A DNA stretch of 60,942 nucleotides from positions 1 to 60,942 of the forward strand of contig QEVT01000003.1 in the NCBI GenBank assembly GCA_003576755.1, written 5' to 3'. Below the pieces are notes generated by a model that ran no database searches, was not told the DNA's origin, and saw nothing but the letters and a program-made list of their open reading frames with translations. This stretch comes from a bacterium (GTDB taxonomy: Bacteria > Chloroflexota > Anaerolineae > Epilineales > Epilineaceae). This document shows positions 25,290-32,808 of this stretch, piece after piece (positions within the stretch are counted from its first letter, which is position 1; every line of letters starts with the position of its first letter). Both the position numbers and the translations under genes were made by a program.

Positions 25290-27119
25290 CTACGGCGCCG
25301 CACACCCGGCCATGCGCGCGATATCGAGGTAGATGCCGCGGAGATCGGCCCCGTCGGGGCTGTGGAAGTACCGGCTCGGGGCCCCGGCCATGTCGCGCAG
25401 CACGGCCTCGTCCACCGTCTCGCCGAGACCGACGGCATAGAGCGTGATGCCGGCGTCGCGCGCCGCGGCGGCCGCACGGCGTGCGGCGGCCGGGTCGCCG
25501 GTGAGCCCGTCGGTCAGCACGACGATCACCGGGACGCTGGCGGCCGGCCGATCGGGCGCGCCCAGGAGCCCGCGCGCCACGTCCAGCCCGCGCTCGAGCC
25601 GGCTGCCGTAGCGCACGTGGTGGAAGAGGCGCGCCAGCGCGAGCTGCAGCGAAAGCCGGTCGCCGGACAGGGGTTGCAGCACGTCGGACCGGCTGCTGAC
25701 CGCGACGACGGCCGCCCGATCGGCGGGCAGGTCGAGGGCGTCGACGAACGCGCTCGCCGCGTCGAGCGCGAGCTGGAGCTTGACCTCGCCCGCCGCACCG
25801 GTCGCCAGCATGCTCGACGACGTGTCGAGCACCATGGCGACGTCGGCATGCCGGGTCGGCACGCAGTGCGACTTCCACAAGGCCGGCAGATACGCGGCGG
25901 CGGGGGGCGTGGGCGACGCGGTGGCGGTGGCGGTGGCGGTTGCCGGCGGGGTGGCCGTGGCCGTGGCCGACGGCGCCGGGGTGACGGAGGGGGTCGGCGT
26001 GACCGTCGGAGGTGTCACGCACGCGATCTCCGGCGCCGCGAAGGCGTAGGTCTGCGGGGCGCCGCGGTCGAACTGCAGCTCGACCGCGGCGGAAACATGG
26101 GCGGCATGTCGGCCGATGGCGCCGCACGTCACCTGGTACGTGATGGTCAGCCCGCCGGCCGGCCATACCGCGTAGCGCCACGCGAGGTCGTTGCCGCGGA
26201 CGCGCGGGGCCGGCACGCCCGAGCCCCACACGTAGCCCAGCGCGTCCGGCAGGCTGTCGGTCACCTGCGCGCCCGTCAGGTGGACGACCGTGAGGTTGGT
26301 CACGATCTCGCGCATGAGCGACGGGAACCGGTCGCCCAGCGTCTCGGCGAAGAAGAGGGCGGGCACGGAGGCCATGGCCTCGAGGAGCGTGAAGTTGGCC
26401 AGGCCGTTGGCGCCGACCGTGGCCACCAGGATCCCGGCATCCTTCGCCGCCTTCGCCTCGGCCAACACCACGTCGTCGGCCTGGTCGGCCGGGCCGGCCA
26501 CCCACACCACGAGCACGTCGGTCGCCGCCGGTGCGCCGGGCTGCTGGCGCGCCTGCTCGATCATCTGGCGCCCGGCGCGCACGCCCATCACCAGGTTGTG
26601 GCCCTGGCGCGGGAAGAAGCGGCGGCTGGCCTCGGCGATCGCCACCGGGTCGCGGGTAAGGCCCGTGAGGATCTCGGCCTGGGCGTGGAAGGCGATGACG
26701 CCGATCTCCGACCGCGACAGGTCGACGAGGTCGGGCAGGCCGGCGACGGCGCGCTTCAGCCCGTCCATCCGCAGCCCGCCCATGTCCACCGAGTTGTCGG
26801 CGACGACGACGAGGCGCAGCGGCGCCTGCGAGTGGGAGCAATCCGCCTGCACCGTGAGGGTGAGCTGTACCGGCGCGCCCAACGACACGGTCGCCGCCGA
26901 GGCGTGCTTGGCAGCGCGGACGGCGCAGCCGTCTTGGGCTCTCGCCAACGGCGACGGCGCGCGCGCGAGCACGACCATCGGCAGGGCGCCGAGCACGGCC
27001 GCTGCGAGCCCCGACCACAGCCACCGCCTCCGTGGGGAGGGGACGGCGGGGGGAAGGGCGCCGCCCCGCGGGCAGGCCGCGAGGTGCTTGAGGGCCGTGA
27101 GCGGTCGAAGGGGGCGCAT
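25290..27119 (-). CDS. membrane-anchored protein with two VWA domains around a Pro/Thr-rich linker
   Basis: 609 aa. A signal anchor at about residues 35-55 (LWSGLAAAVLGALPMVVLA). First VWA at about 90-260: LRLVVVADNSVDMGG gives DxSxD. A beta domain follows, then an Ala/Thr/Pro linker and AAYLPALWKSHC, here internal. Second VWA at about 415-600: VAMVLDTSSSM, a canonical DxSxS, then VIVVLTDGLTG. ATG 27119 is preferred: the apparent upstream start at 27161 is a TTG that forms part of the -35 box. No Shine-Dalgarno; the leader is about 6 nt. Confidence 0.8.
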   Translation of the reverse strand: MRPLRPLTALKHLAACPRGGALPPAVPSPRRRWLWSGLAAAVLGALPMVVLARAPSPLARAQDGCAVRAAKHASAATVSLGAPVQLTLTVQADCSHSQAPLRLVVVADNSVDMGGLRMDGLKRAVAGLPDLVDLSRSEIGVIAFHAQAEILTGLTRDPVAIAEASRRFFPRQGHNLVMGVRAGRQMIEQARQQPGAPAATDVLVVWVAGPADQADDVVLAEAKAAKDAGILVATVGANGLANFTLLEAMASVPALFFAETLGDRFPSLMREIVTNLTVVHLTGAQVTDSLPDALGYVWGSGVPAPRVRGNDLAWRYAVWPAGGLTITYQVTCGAIGRHAAHVSAAVELQFDRGAPQTYAFAAPEIACVTPPTVTPTPSVTPAPSATATATPPATATATATASPTPPAAAYLPALWKSHCVPTRHADVAMVLDTSSSMLATGAAGEVKLQLALDAASAFVDALDLPADRAAVVAVSSRSDVLQPLSGDRLSLQLALARLFHHVRYGSRLERGLDVARGLLGAPDRPAASVPVIVVLTDGLTGDPAAARRAAAAARDAGITLYAVGLGETVDEAVLRDMAGAPSRYFHSPDGADLRGIYLDIARMAGCAAP

Positions 27120-27132
27120 GGGTGTCGGCACC

Positions 27133-27161
27133 AGTATACGGTGGGGCGGAAGGCCGGTCAA
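27133..27161 (-). promoter_or_regulatory. strong sigma-70-type promoter for the double-VWA gene
   Basis: On the minus strand: TTGACC (27161-27156), exactly 17 nt, TATACT (27138-27133). The ATG at 27119 begins 13 nt after the -10 box, leaving a leader of about 6 nt. Confidence 0.75.
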
Positions 27162-27214
27162 CGGCGATTCACCGCCGGTGCCGTTCGCGATCGTGACGGC
27201 GAACGAAATGAGAA

Positions 27215-27238
27215 AGGCGCGTCCCGCTCGACGCGCCT
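27215..27238 (-). terminator. minus-strand terminator downstream of the histidine kinase operon
   Basis: A 9-bp perfect stem AGGCGCGTC/GACGCGCCT with a 6-nt loop. On the minus strand it is followed by TTTCTCATTTCG. It would stop transcripts from the kinase operon after they cross the antisense tRNA gene, and it protects the VWA promoter. Confidence 0.65.
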
Positions 27239-27428
27239 CCCTCTAACCCCTGCCCCTGTAGGGGTCGCCAAATGGCCAAATGTGCCAAGCCACCGGCTGC
27301 CCGGGGAGCGCGATGAGAGCGACGATGGAAACCCCCCTGCCGGCATATGGCCTGACATTACATTGAGACGCGCATGCCGGGCCGGAGGATACGGCCGACA
27401 TCGGCGCACGCCGCCCGCCGCCCATCGC

Positions 27429-27457
27429 TTGAAGCAGCCGGTCGACGGTGCTAGCAT
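27429..27457 (+). promoter_or_regulatory. probable promoter for tRNA-Ser(GGA)
   Basis: TTGAAG at 27429, 17-nt spacer, TAGCAT at 27452-27457; the tRNA starts at 27521, about 63 nt later. Confidence 0.45.
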
Positions 27458-27520
27458 TGGCCCCGCCAGTCGGCGGGCGGTCCCTCGGGTCGCAGCCTGC
27501 GCGTCCGCCGATGCGCACGG

Positions 27521-27607
27521 GGAGAGGTCGCATAGCCCGGCTTATTGCGCGCGCCTGGAAAGCGCGTTTCCCGCAAGGGATCGCGGGTTCGAATCCCGCC
27601 CTCTCCG
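27521..27607 (+). tRNA. tRNA-Ser (GGA)
   Basis: Acceptor GGAGAGG pairs with CCTCTCC at 27600-27606, discriminator G 27607. The anticodon loop CCTGGAAAG holds GGA, reading UCC/UCU. A long variable arm (TTTCCCGCAAGGGATC region) is present. CCA is not encoded: the next bases are CCT. Confidence 0.95.
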
Positions 27608-27681
27608 CCTCTGACCCCGCGGCCTCCCCGGTCCGGTCGCCGTCTTGTCGTGACGTCTCGGCATCGGAGTCGCCGCCCATC

Positions 27682-28875
27682 TCACACCGTCCCGGGCGCG
27701 CCGTCTTCTTCGGCCGGCACCGTCACGTGGAACACGGTGCCCCCGCCCGGCCGGCTCTCGAACCAGAGGCGTCCCCCGTGTAGCTCGACCACCGCACGGG
27801 CGATATGGAGGCCGAGGCCGGTGCCGCCGACCTCGCGGCGGCGGGCCTCGCCGCCGCGAAAGAACCGGCGGAAGACGTGCTCGCGGTCGTCGGCCGGGAT
27901 GCCGATGCCGCGGTCCGCCACGGTCAGCTCGAGGAGCCCTGGTTCGGCAGCGCGCCGCAGGTCGACGTCGATGCGGGTGCCGTTCGGCGAGTACTTCTGC
28001 GCGTTGTCGACCACGTTGGCCATGGCCTGCACGATCCGCTCGGGATCGCACAGTGCGGCGGGCAGATCGGGTGCGCACGTCAGCACCAGCGACTGTCCGC
28101 GCTCGGCCAGGCGGGGGCGGATCTCGTCGGCGACCGACCGGAGCACGGCCGACATGTCCACCGGCTGCAGCTCGAGGTCGAGTCGGCCGGACTCGAGCCG
28201 CGCGAGGTCGAGGAACGTGTCGGTCAGCCGGATCAGCCGCTCCGCGCTTCCCTGCACCACGCGCAGCGCGCCGGCCTGGGCATCGCTGAGCGGTCCGTAC
28301 GCCCCGTCTGCGAGCAGCTCGAGGTAAGCCAGGATCGACGCCAGCGGCGAGCGCAGCTCGTGGGCGGCCACCGATACGAACAGCGTCTTCATCTCGGCCA
28401 TCCGGCGACCTTCGGCGTTGGCCGCCGCGAGCGCCAGGTTCTGGCGCGCCAGGTGGTCCTTGAGGAGCTGCAGCTCGTTGCGCTGCTGCTGGACGCGCTG
28501 CTCGCGGCGACCCCGCTGGGTGGCGTCCTCGACGACCACCAGGATACCGTTCGGCTCGCCCGCGGTGGTCGGCCACGCCAGCAGCGTGAGGTCGACGTAC
28601 GCGAGCCCCGCGGCATCGCCGTCGGGCACGGACGGCCGATTGACGAGGCTCAGCTGGTACCTCGGCAGGTCTCCGCGCATGATCTCGGCCAACACCGCCT
28701 CGCAGCCCGTCAGCTCGGGCACGACGTCGAGGAGACGGTCGCCCGCGACCGGCAGCTGCCGACCCGCGAAGGCAGAGAACCGACCGCCGCTGTCGGTCAC
28801 CCTGAGAGCGGCGTCGCCGACCACGTAACCCACGCCGCGCTCGGCCATGACCGCTTCGGCCACGTCGAGGCGCAT
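27682..28875 (-). CDS. soluble PAS-type sensor histidine kinase
   Basis: 397 aa, no transmembrane helix. Residues 1-120 contain a PAS-like sensor region (GILVVVEDATQR is a typical PAS end), followed by a coiled-coil linker. H-box AHELRSPLAS with phospho-acceptor His172, N-box NVVDNAQKYS, G1 DRGIGIP, F-box VFRRFFRG and G2 GGTGLGLHIA are all intact. No response regulator lies beside it. The start codon directly abuts the stop of the Rab-like GTPase gene, so the kinase is the last gene of that operon and probably acts in the same pathway. Confidence 0.9.
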   Translation of the reverse strand: MRLDVAEAVMAERGVGYVVGDAALRVTDSGGRFSAFAGRQLPVAGDRLLDVVPELTGCEAVLAEIMRGDLPRYQLSLVNRPSVPDGDAAGLAYVDLTLLAWPTTAGEPNGILVVVEDATQRGRREQRVQQQRNELQLLKDHLARQNLALAAANAEGRRMAEMKTLFVSVAAHELRSPLASILAYLELLADGAYGPLSDAQAGALRVVQGSAERLIRLTDTFLDLARLESGRLDLELQPVDMSAVLRSVADEIRPRLAERGQSLVLTCAPDLPAALCDPERIVQAMANVVDNAQKYSPNGTRIDVDLRRAAEPGLLELTVADRGIGIPADDREHVFRRFFRGGEARRREVGGTGLGLHIARAVVELHGGRLWFESRPGGGTVFHVTVPAEEDGAPGTV

Positions 28876-29406
28876 CTACCCCTCGCCTGCGAGGCGCTCC
28901 GCGAGGTTGCGGAACAGGTCCTCCACCGCGTCGCCGCGTTTGGCGCTCGTCGGCACGATCGGGGCGCCCAGCCGCGCCGCCATGGCATTGGCCTCGGCGA
29001 GCACGGTCGCCGGATCGGCCACGAGGTCGACCTTGTTGGCGGCGATGGCCAACGGGGCGGCAGGCGAGGTCTGCCGAATCTGCGCGGCGTAGGCCGGCAG
29101 GCGTTCCAGCGTCTCGGGCCGGCTCAGGTCGAACACCAGCAGCGCGCCGGCGGCCCCGCGCAGGTAGCTGGCGCGCACGGCGCCGAACTCCTCGCTGCCC
29201 GCCAGGTCCCACACGATGAGCGCCACCTCGACCACGCGGTCGGCCCGCGGCACCATCACCACCTTGCGGCTGACCTTGACGCCGATGGTGCTGATGTAGG
29301 TGTCGTCGAAACGGTCGTACACGAACCGGCGCGCGAGGCTCGTCTTGCCGACGGCGAAGTCGCCGAGGAGGCACACCTTGCGGCCGAGCACGAGCGGGGT
29401 GGTCAT
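28876..29406 (-). CDS. Rab/Ras-like small GTPase
   Basis: 176 aa, a complete small GTPase. G1 GDFAVGKTS, G2 Thr in YISTIGV, G3 DLAGSEEF, G4 NKVD, G5 TSAK. The DTAGQE motif of Rab proteins is changed: the catalytic Gln is Ser, so intrinsic GTP hydrolysis should be slow and a GAP may be needed. No lipidation Cys at the C-terminus. It lies 4 nt after the roadblock-domain gene, whose domain type partners MglA/Rab-like GTPases in bacteria. Confidence 0.9.
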   Translation of the reverse strand: MTTPLVLGRKVCLLGDFAVGKTSLARRFVYDRFDDTYISTIGVKVSRKVVMVPRADRVVEVALIVWDLAGSEEFGAVRASYLRGAAGALLVFDLSRPETLERLPAYAAQIRQTSPAAPLAIAANKVDLVADPATVLAEANAMAARLGAPIVPTSAKRGDAVEDLFRNLAERLAGEG

Positions 29407-29410
29407 GGGA

Positions 29411-30757
29411 TCATCCACCTGTCTTTGGGGTCGGGGTCGCCGAGTCCCGTGCCTCGGCCGCCGCGGCGCGTTGGATCCATGGGCCGTCGGCCATCCAGCC
29501 CTCGACCGCGCTGCCGTCGGGGAGCACGGCACGAACCCGCAGCCAGTCGCCCTCGGCACCCAGGACCCACACGCGCGTGCCTCGGACCGCGACGCCGAAC
29601 GCCGCCTCGGCGGTCGACGGCGCCCGTCGGATCCAGGCGTTGCCGGCCATGACGCCTTCGGACGGGGCTGGGGTGGCGCCGGCCATCGGCGTCGACCGCG
29701 GCGTGGGGACGCTCGTCGCCATGACCACCGGCGGTGCGGCCGTCGGCGGGGCGGTCGCCGCGGGCGCTCGCCAGGCGCGCCACAACCAGCCGGCCACGAG
29801 CACGGCGCCGACGACGACGGCGAGGCCCGCGGCGCCGATGCCCGCCAGCAAGAGCTTCTGCGCGCGCCCCAGCGGCCTGGGCTGGCCGATGACGAGCATC
29901 TCGCCGAGCAGCGGTCCCGCCGGCGCCAGCACCGTCGCATCGCCTTCGTAGTCCTCGAGCGTGGCCCGGAAGCGACGCTCGATCTGCGCCAGGCGGTCGC
30001 GCATCGCCGGCCGGAGCTCGGGCGGCTCGATGCCGTCGACGATGACGGCGAGGTACGCCAGCCGCCCCCCCTCGAGCAAGATGCGCTGCTGACCGTGCTG
30101 GATCTCCTCGAGCTCGTCGCCGGCCTGCCCGGGCAACGTCGTGGCGGCGAAGTCGCGAATCGCCGTGAGCATGCCGCTGACCACGTCGGCATCGCCGTCG
30201 ATGCCGCCCGAGCCGCGGGGACGGCGCGTGACGTGGTGCAGGAGCAGCCCGGTGGCGCGGTGGATGAGGAGGACGTCCTCGACCTCGAACGGCAGCATCG
30301 CGCGCAGCACCGTGGCATCGCCGGGCGCCCCGCCCAGCCGCGCCCGGAGGCGCCACCACGCCAGCCGGGGGTTCAACCCTCCCCGCATCCGCGCGTCGAC
30401 CTGCCGTGCCAGGTCGCGCATGGCCTCGGCGACGGCACGCCCGATGAGGGCGCCGATGATCGGATAGAGGGCCTCGACCATCTCCTCGCGCGCCTCGCGG
30501 ATCTGCCGGCCGATCGCCGCTTGCATCAACGGCGCGATGGCGTCCATGAGGGCGGTGTCGTCGCCGAGGCGGGACTCGATGGTGTCGACGCGCGCGGTCA
30601 GGTCGGTGACGACGCTGCGCTCGGGGCCGACGAGGATCTGGCGGAGGCTCTCGATGGCGAGATCCTGCGCCGGATCTGGCGGAGGCACGCCGGCCGCCGC
30701 GATGGACACGGCCCCGGGCGGCGACGCGTCCACGCCCGGCCCGGCGCCATCGATCAC
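29411..30757 (-). CDS. roadblock-like membrane protein with C-terminal SH3-type domain
   Basis: 448 aa. The N-terminal motif LRQILVGPE (38-46) and a helical region ending ALYPIIGALIGRAVAEAMRD resemble cyanobacterial OmpA-family proteins that precede a roadblock domain. FEVEDVLLIHRATGLLLHHV and DADVVSGMLTAIRDF form the roadblock/LC7-like part (about 145-235). One transmembrane helix at about 290-315 (LLLAGIGAAGLAVVVGAVLV). After a Pro/Thr linker, NAWIRRAPSTAEAAFGVA starts an SH3-like domain in place of the OmpA domain of the cyanobacterial proteins. GTG start overlaps the upstream stop (GTGA). Confidence 0.75.
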   Translation of the reverse strand: MIDGAGPGVDASPPGAVSIAAAGVPPPDPAQDLAIESLRQILVGPERSVVTDLTARVDTIESRLGDDTALMDAIAPLMQAAIGRQIREAREEMVEALYPIIGALIGRAVAEAMRDLARQVDARMRGGLNPRLAWWRLRARLGGAPGDATVLRAMLPFEVEDVLLIHRATGLLLHHVTRRPRGSGGIDGDADVVSGMLTAIRDFAATTLPGQAGDELEEIQHGQQRILLEGGRLAYLAVIVDGIEPPELRPAMRDRLAQIERRFRATLEDYEGDATVLAPAGPLLGEMLVIGQPRPLGRAQKLLLAGIGAAGLAVVVGAVLVAGWLWRAWRAPAATAPPTAAPPVVMATSVPTPRSTPMAGATPAPSEGVMAGNAWIRRAPSTAEAAFGVAVRGTRVWVLGAEGDWLRVRAVLPDGSAVEGWMADGPWIQRAAAAEARDSATPTPKTGG

Positions 30758-31182
30758 CGCGGCGCCGCCTGGTCGGAGGGTTGCGCCTGGATGAGCTGGC
30801 TCAGCCCGGCGAGCACGCCCGGCGCGGTCGCGCCCTGCTTGAGCTGCGTCCCGAGCTGGACCAGCAGGTCGCCGAGGTTGAGGCGATCGACCTTCTCGGC
30901 CGTCAGCTTCTCGGTCGACTGCCGCAACTCCGCCCGCAGCCGCTCGTCATCCTCGCGCGCCTCGGCGCGAAGCGCCTGCACGCGCCGGGCGGTGTCGGCC
31001 TCGAGCTCGGCGTGCGCTGTCCGCAGGCGTTCCAGCTGCTGCTGGAGGCGCTCGACGTCGGCCAGCAAGTTCTGGAACCGCTGGTCGTAATCCCGCATCT
31101 GCGGCCCGAAGATGATGTCACGGATCCGCTCGACGTCCGGGTCGGCCGCGGGCACCCCCGGGTCGTTGCCGCGTGCTGCCAT
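30754..31182 (-). CDS. small coiled-coil protein with IRDIIFGPQ motif
   Basis: 142 aa. Residues 16-40 carry DVERIRDIIFGPQMRDYDQR, a motif I recall from cyanobacterial and chloroflexal proteins encoded beside roadblock/OmpA genes. Residues 40-110 are a charged coiled coil (VERLQQQLERLRTAHAELEA). It resembles a linker between partner proteins. LRQILVGPE in the next gene product is a near copy of its IRDIIFGPQ motif. ATG 31182 has a G-rich site 4-10 nt upstream; an in-frame ATG at 31200 is an alternative. First gene of the four-gene operon. Confidence 0.7.
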   Translation of the reverse strand: MAARGNDPGVPAADPDVERIRDIIFGPQMRDYDQRFQNLLADVERLQQQLERLRTAHAELEADTARRVQALRAEAREDDERLRAELRQSTEKLTAEKVDRLNLGDLLVQLGTQLKQGATAPGVLAGLSQLIQAQPSDQAAPR

Positions 31183-31320
31183 GTCCCCCCCTGTGGTCAT
31201 CGTGCAGGCGATGGCGGTGGTTCGCGCCGACGCCGGCCGCACGCCGAAAGGTGCTCTGTACGGGCAGGCGCCGCGCAGGTCGGCGCGCGCACAACGTCGG
31301 CGTGCGTATTGTACACCAGC

Positions 31321-31349
31321 TTGGCCGGGCGGCATCGCCACCCCATAAT
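31321..31349 (+). promoter_or_regulatory. promoter for hemW, leaderless
   Basis: TTGGCC (31321-31326), 17 nt, CATAAT (31344-31349). The ATG at 31357 starts 7 nt after the -10 box, so transcription should begin at or one base before the start codon. Confidence 0.65.
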
Positions 31350-31356
31350 ACCCGGC

Positions 31357-32703
31357 ATGGGCCACCTTCCCCACGCCGCCGCGGGTGTCGACGGGTGTCG
31401 GGCGCGCGCAGCCGCGACCCCGGAGCCGCGCAGCTTCGCGCCGCCGTCGGCGGGCGCGCCGCTGGGGCTCTACGTGCACATCCCGTTCTGCGCCCGCAAG
31501 TGCCCGTACTGCGACTTCAACACGTACGCCGACCTCGACGACGTGTTCGAGGCCTACGTGGCGGCGCTGTGCCGCGAGATCGCGGCATGGGCTCCGCGGC
31601 TGGCGGGCCGCACCGTGGACACGGTCTTCGTCGGCGGCGGCACGCCGACCGTGCTCACGCTCGACCAGCTCGCGCGCGTCCTCGGCACGGCGCGCCGGTC
31701 GTTCGCCATCGCCGCCGATGCCGAGGTCACCTGCGAGGCCAACCCGGGCACCGTCGACCGCGACCGGTTCGCCGGGCTGCGCGATCTCGGGGTCAACCGC
31801 CTCAGCATGGGCGTGCAGAGCTTCCACGACGACGAGCTGCGGTTCCTCGGCCGAGTCCACGGCGTCGACGACGTCTACCGCGCCTTCGGCGCCGCCAGGG
31901 CGGCGGGGTTCGACAACGTCAACCTCGACTTCATGTTCGGCCTGCCCGAGCAGTCGCCGCAGGCGTGGGCGAGGACGCTCGACGCGGCGCTCGCGCTCGC
32001 GCCCGAACACCTCAGCCTCTACAGCTTGATCGTGGAACCCAACACGCCGCTGCACGGCTGGGTGCAGACCGGGCGGGTGGCGGCGCCCGACGACGACGCC
32101 GCCGCCGAGCTCTACGAGCACGCGCTCGACCGGCTTGGCGGAGCAGGCTATCGACACTACGAGGTGTCGAACTGGGCCCGGGGCGAGCCGGCGCCGGCCG
32201 CGGGCCGGGGGGCGCAAGCCGGCGCGGTGGCCGAGGACGGGGCCGGCGAGCCGACCCGCGGCGTCATGCCGCGCCTGGCTTGCCGGCACAACCTCGTCTA
32301 CTGGCGCAACCAGGAGTATCTCGGCGTCGGCCCCGGCGCCCACAGCCACCTGCGGTCACCGGCGCCGGGCGGCAGTGCGGACCGCCGCTGGGGCAACCTC
32401 CGCCCGGTCCCGGCCTACATCCGGCGCGTGACGGACGGCATGCCGCTCGAGGCGTTCAGCGAGGACGTCGATGCCGCGACGGCCATGGGCGAGACGATGA
32501 TGCTCGGCCTGCGCCTGGTCGACGAAGGCGTGGGGTTCGACCGCTTCGCGGCACTGCACGGCCGGGATCTGCGGGTGGTCTTCGCCGAACCGCTCCGCGA
32601 TCTCGAGGACTGGGAGCTCGTCGAGCGCGACGCAGGCTGCGTCCGCCTGACGCCCCGCGGGCTGATGGTCGGCAACCGGGTGTTCGAGCGGTTCTTGCCG
32701 TGA
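31357..32703 (+). CDS. hemW: HemW-type radical SAM protein (heme chaperone)
   Basis: 448 aa. YVHIPFCARKCPYCDFNTYA carries the CxxxCxxC radical-SAM cluster motif, followed by VFVGGGTPT, NPGTVDRDRF and GVQSFHDDELRFLGRVH. The C-terminal HemN-like domain includes CRHNLVYWRNQEYLGVGPGAHS. Formerly annotated as oxygen-independent coproporphyrinogen III oxidase; members with this shorter architecture bind and deliver heme. Odd: about 35 Ala/Gly-rich residues are inserted between EVSNWA and CRHNLVYW, and the N-terminus is extended by about 35. Leaderless promoter. Confidence 0.9.
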   Translation: MGHLPHAAAGVDGCRARAAATPEPRSFAPPSAGAPLGLYVHIPFCARKCPYCDFNTYADLDDVFEAYVAALCREIAAWAPRLAGRTVDTVFVGGGTPTVLTLDQLARVLGTARRSFAIAADAEVTCEANPGTVDRDRFAGLRDLGVNRLSMGVQSFHDDELRFLGRVHGVDDVYRAFGAARAAGFDNVNLDFMFGLPEQSPQAWARTLDAALALAPEHLSLYSLIVEPNTPLHGWVQTGRVAAPDDDAAAELYEHALDRLGGAGYRHYEVSNWARGEPAPAAGRGAQAGAVAEDGAGEPTRGVMPRLACRHNLVYWRNQEYLGVGPGAHSHLRSPAPGGSADRRWGNLRPVPAYIRRVTDGMPLEAFSEDVDAATAMGETMMLGLRLVDEGVGFDRFAALHGRDLRVVFAEPLRDLEDWELVERDAGCVRLTPRGLMVGNRVFERFLP

Positions 32704-32808
32704 TCGCGGCGCCGCCGCGGTCGGACGGCCCGTGGGCCGAGCGTCGTGCCCGCCGCCCCGCCGTCTCGCACGTGAGCGTCGTGCGGAACCTCCGCACCCG
32801 CCGCGGCC

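Larger units (their letters stand above)
27120..27520. other. intergenic region between VWA gene and tRNA-Ser(GGA)
   Basis: No gene is seen. It holds the VWA promoter (27133-27161), a minus-strand terminator (27215-27238), a short inverted repeat ACCCCT/AGGGGT near 27247-27267, a partial repeat GCCAAATG at about 27268-27283, and the probable tRNA promoter (27429-27457). Confidence 0.6.

Noticed and set aside
25063..27024. Long N-terminal extension of the second VWA gene
   Set aside because: Antisense-frame sequence through the double-VWA gene; a signal peptide with good Shine-Dalgarno begins at 25062.
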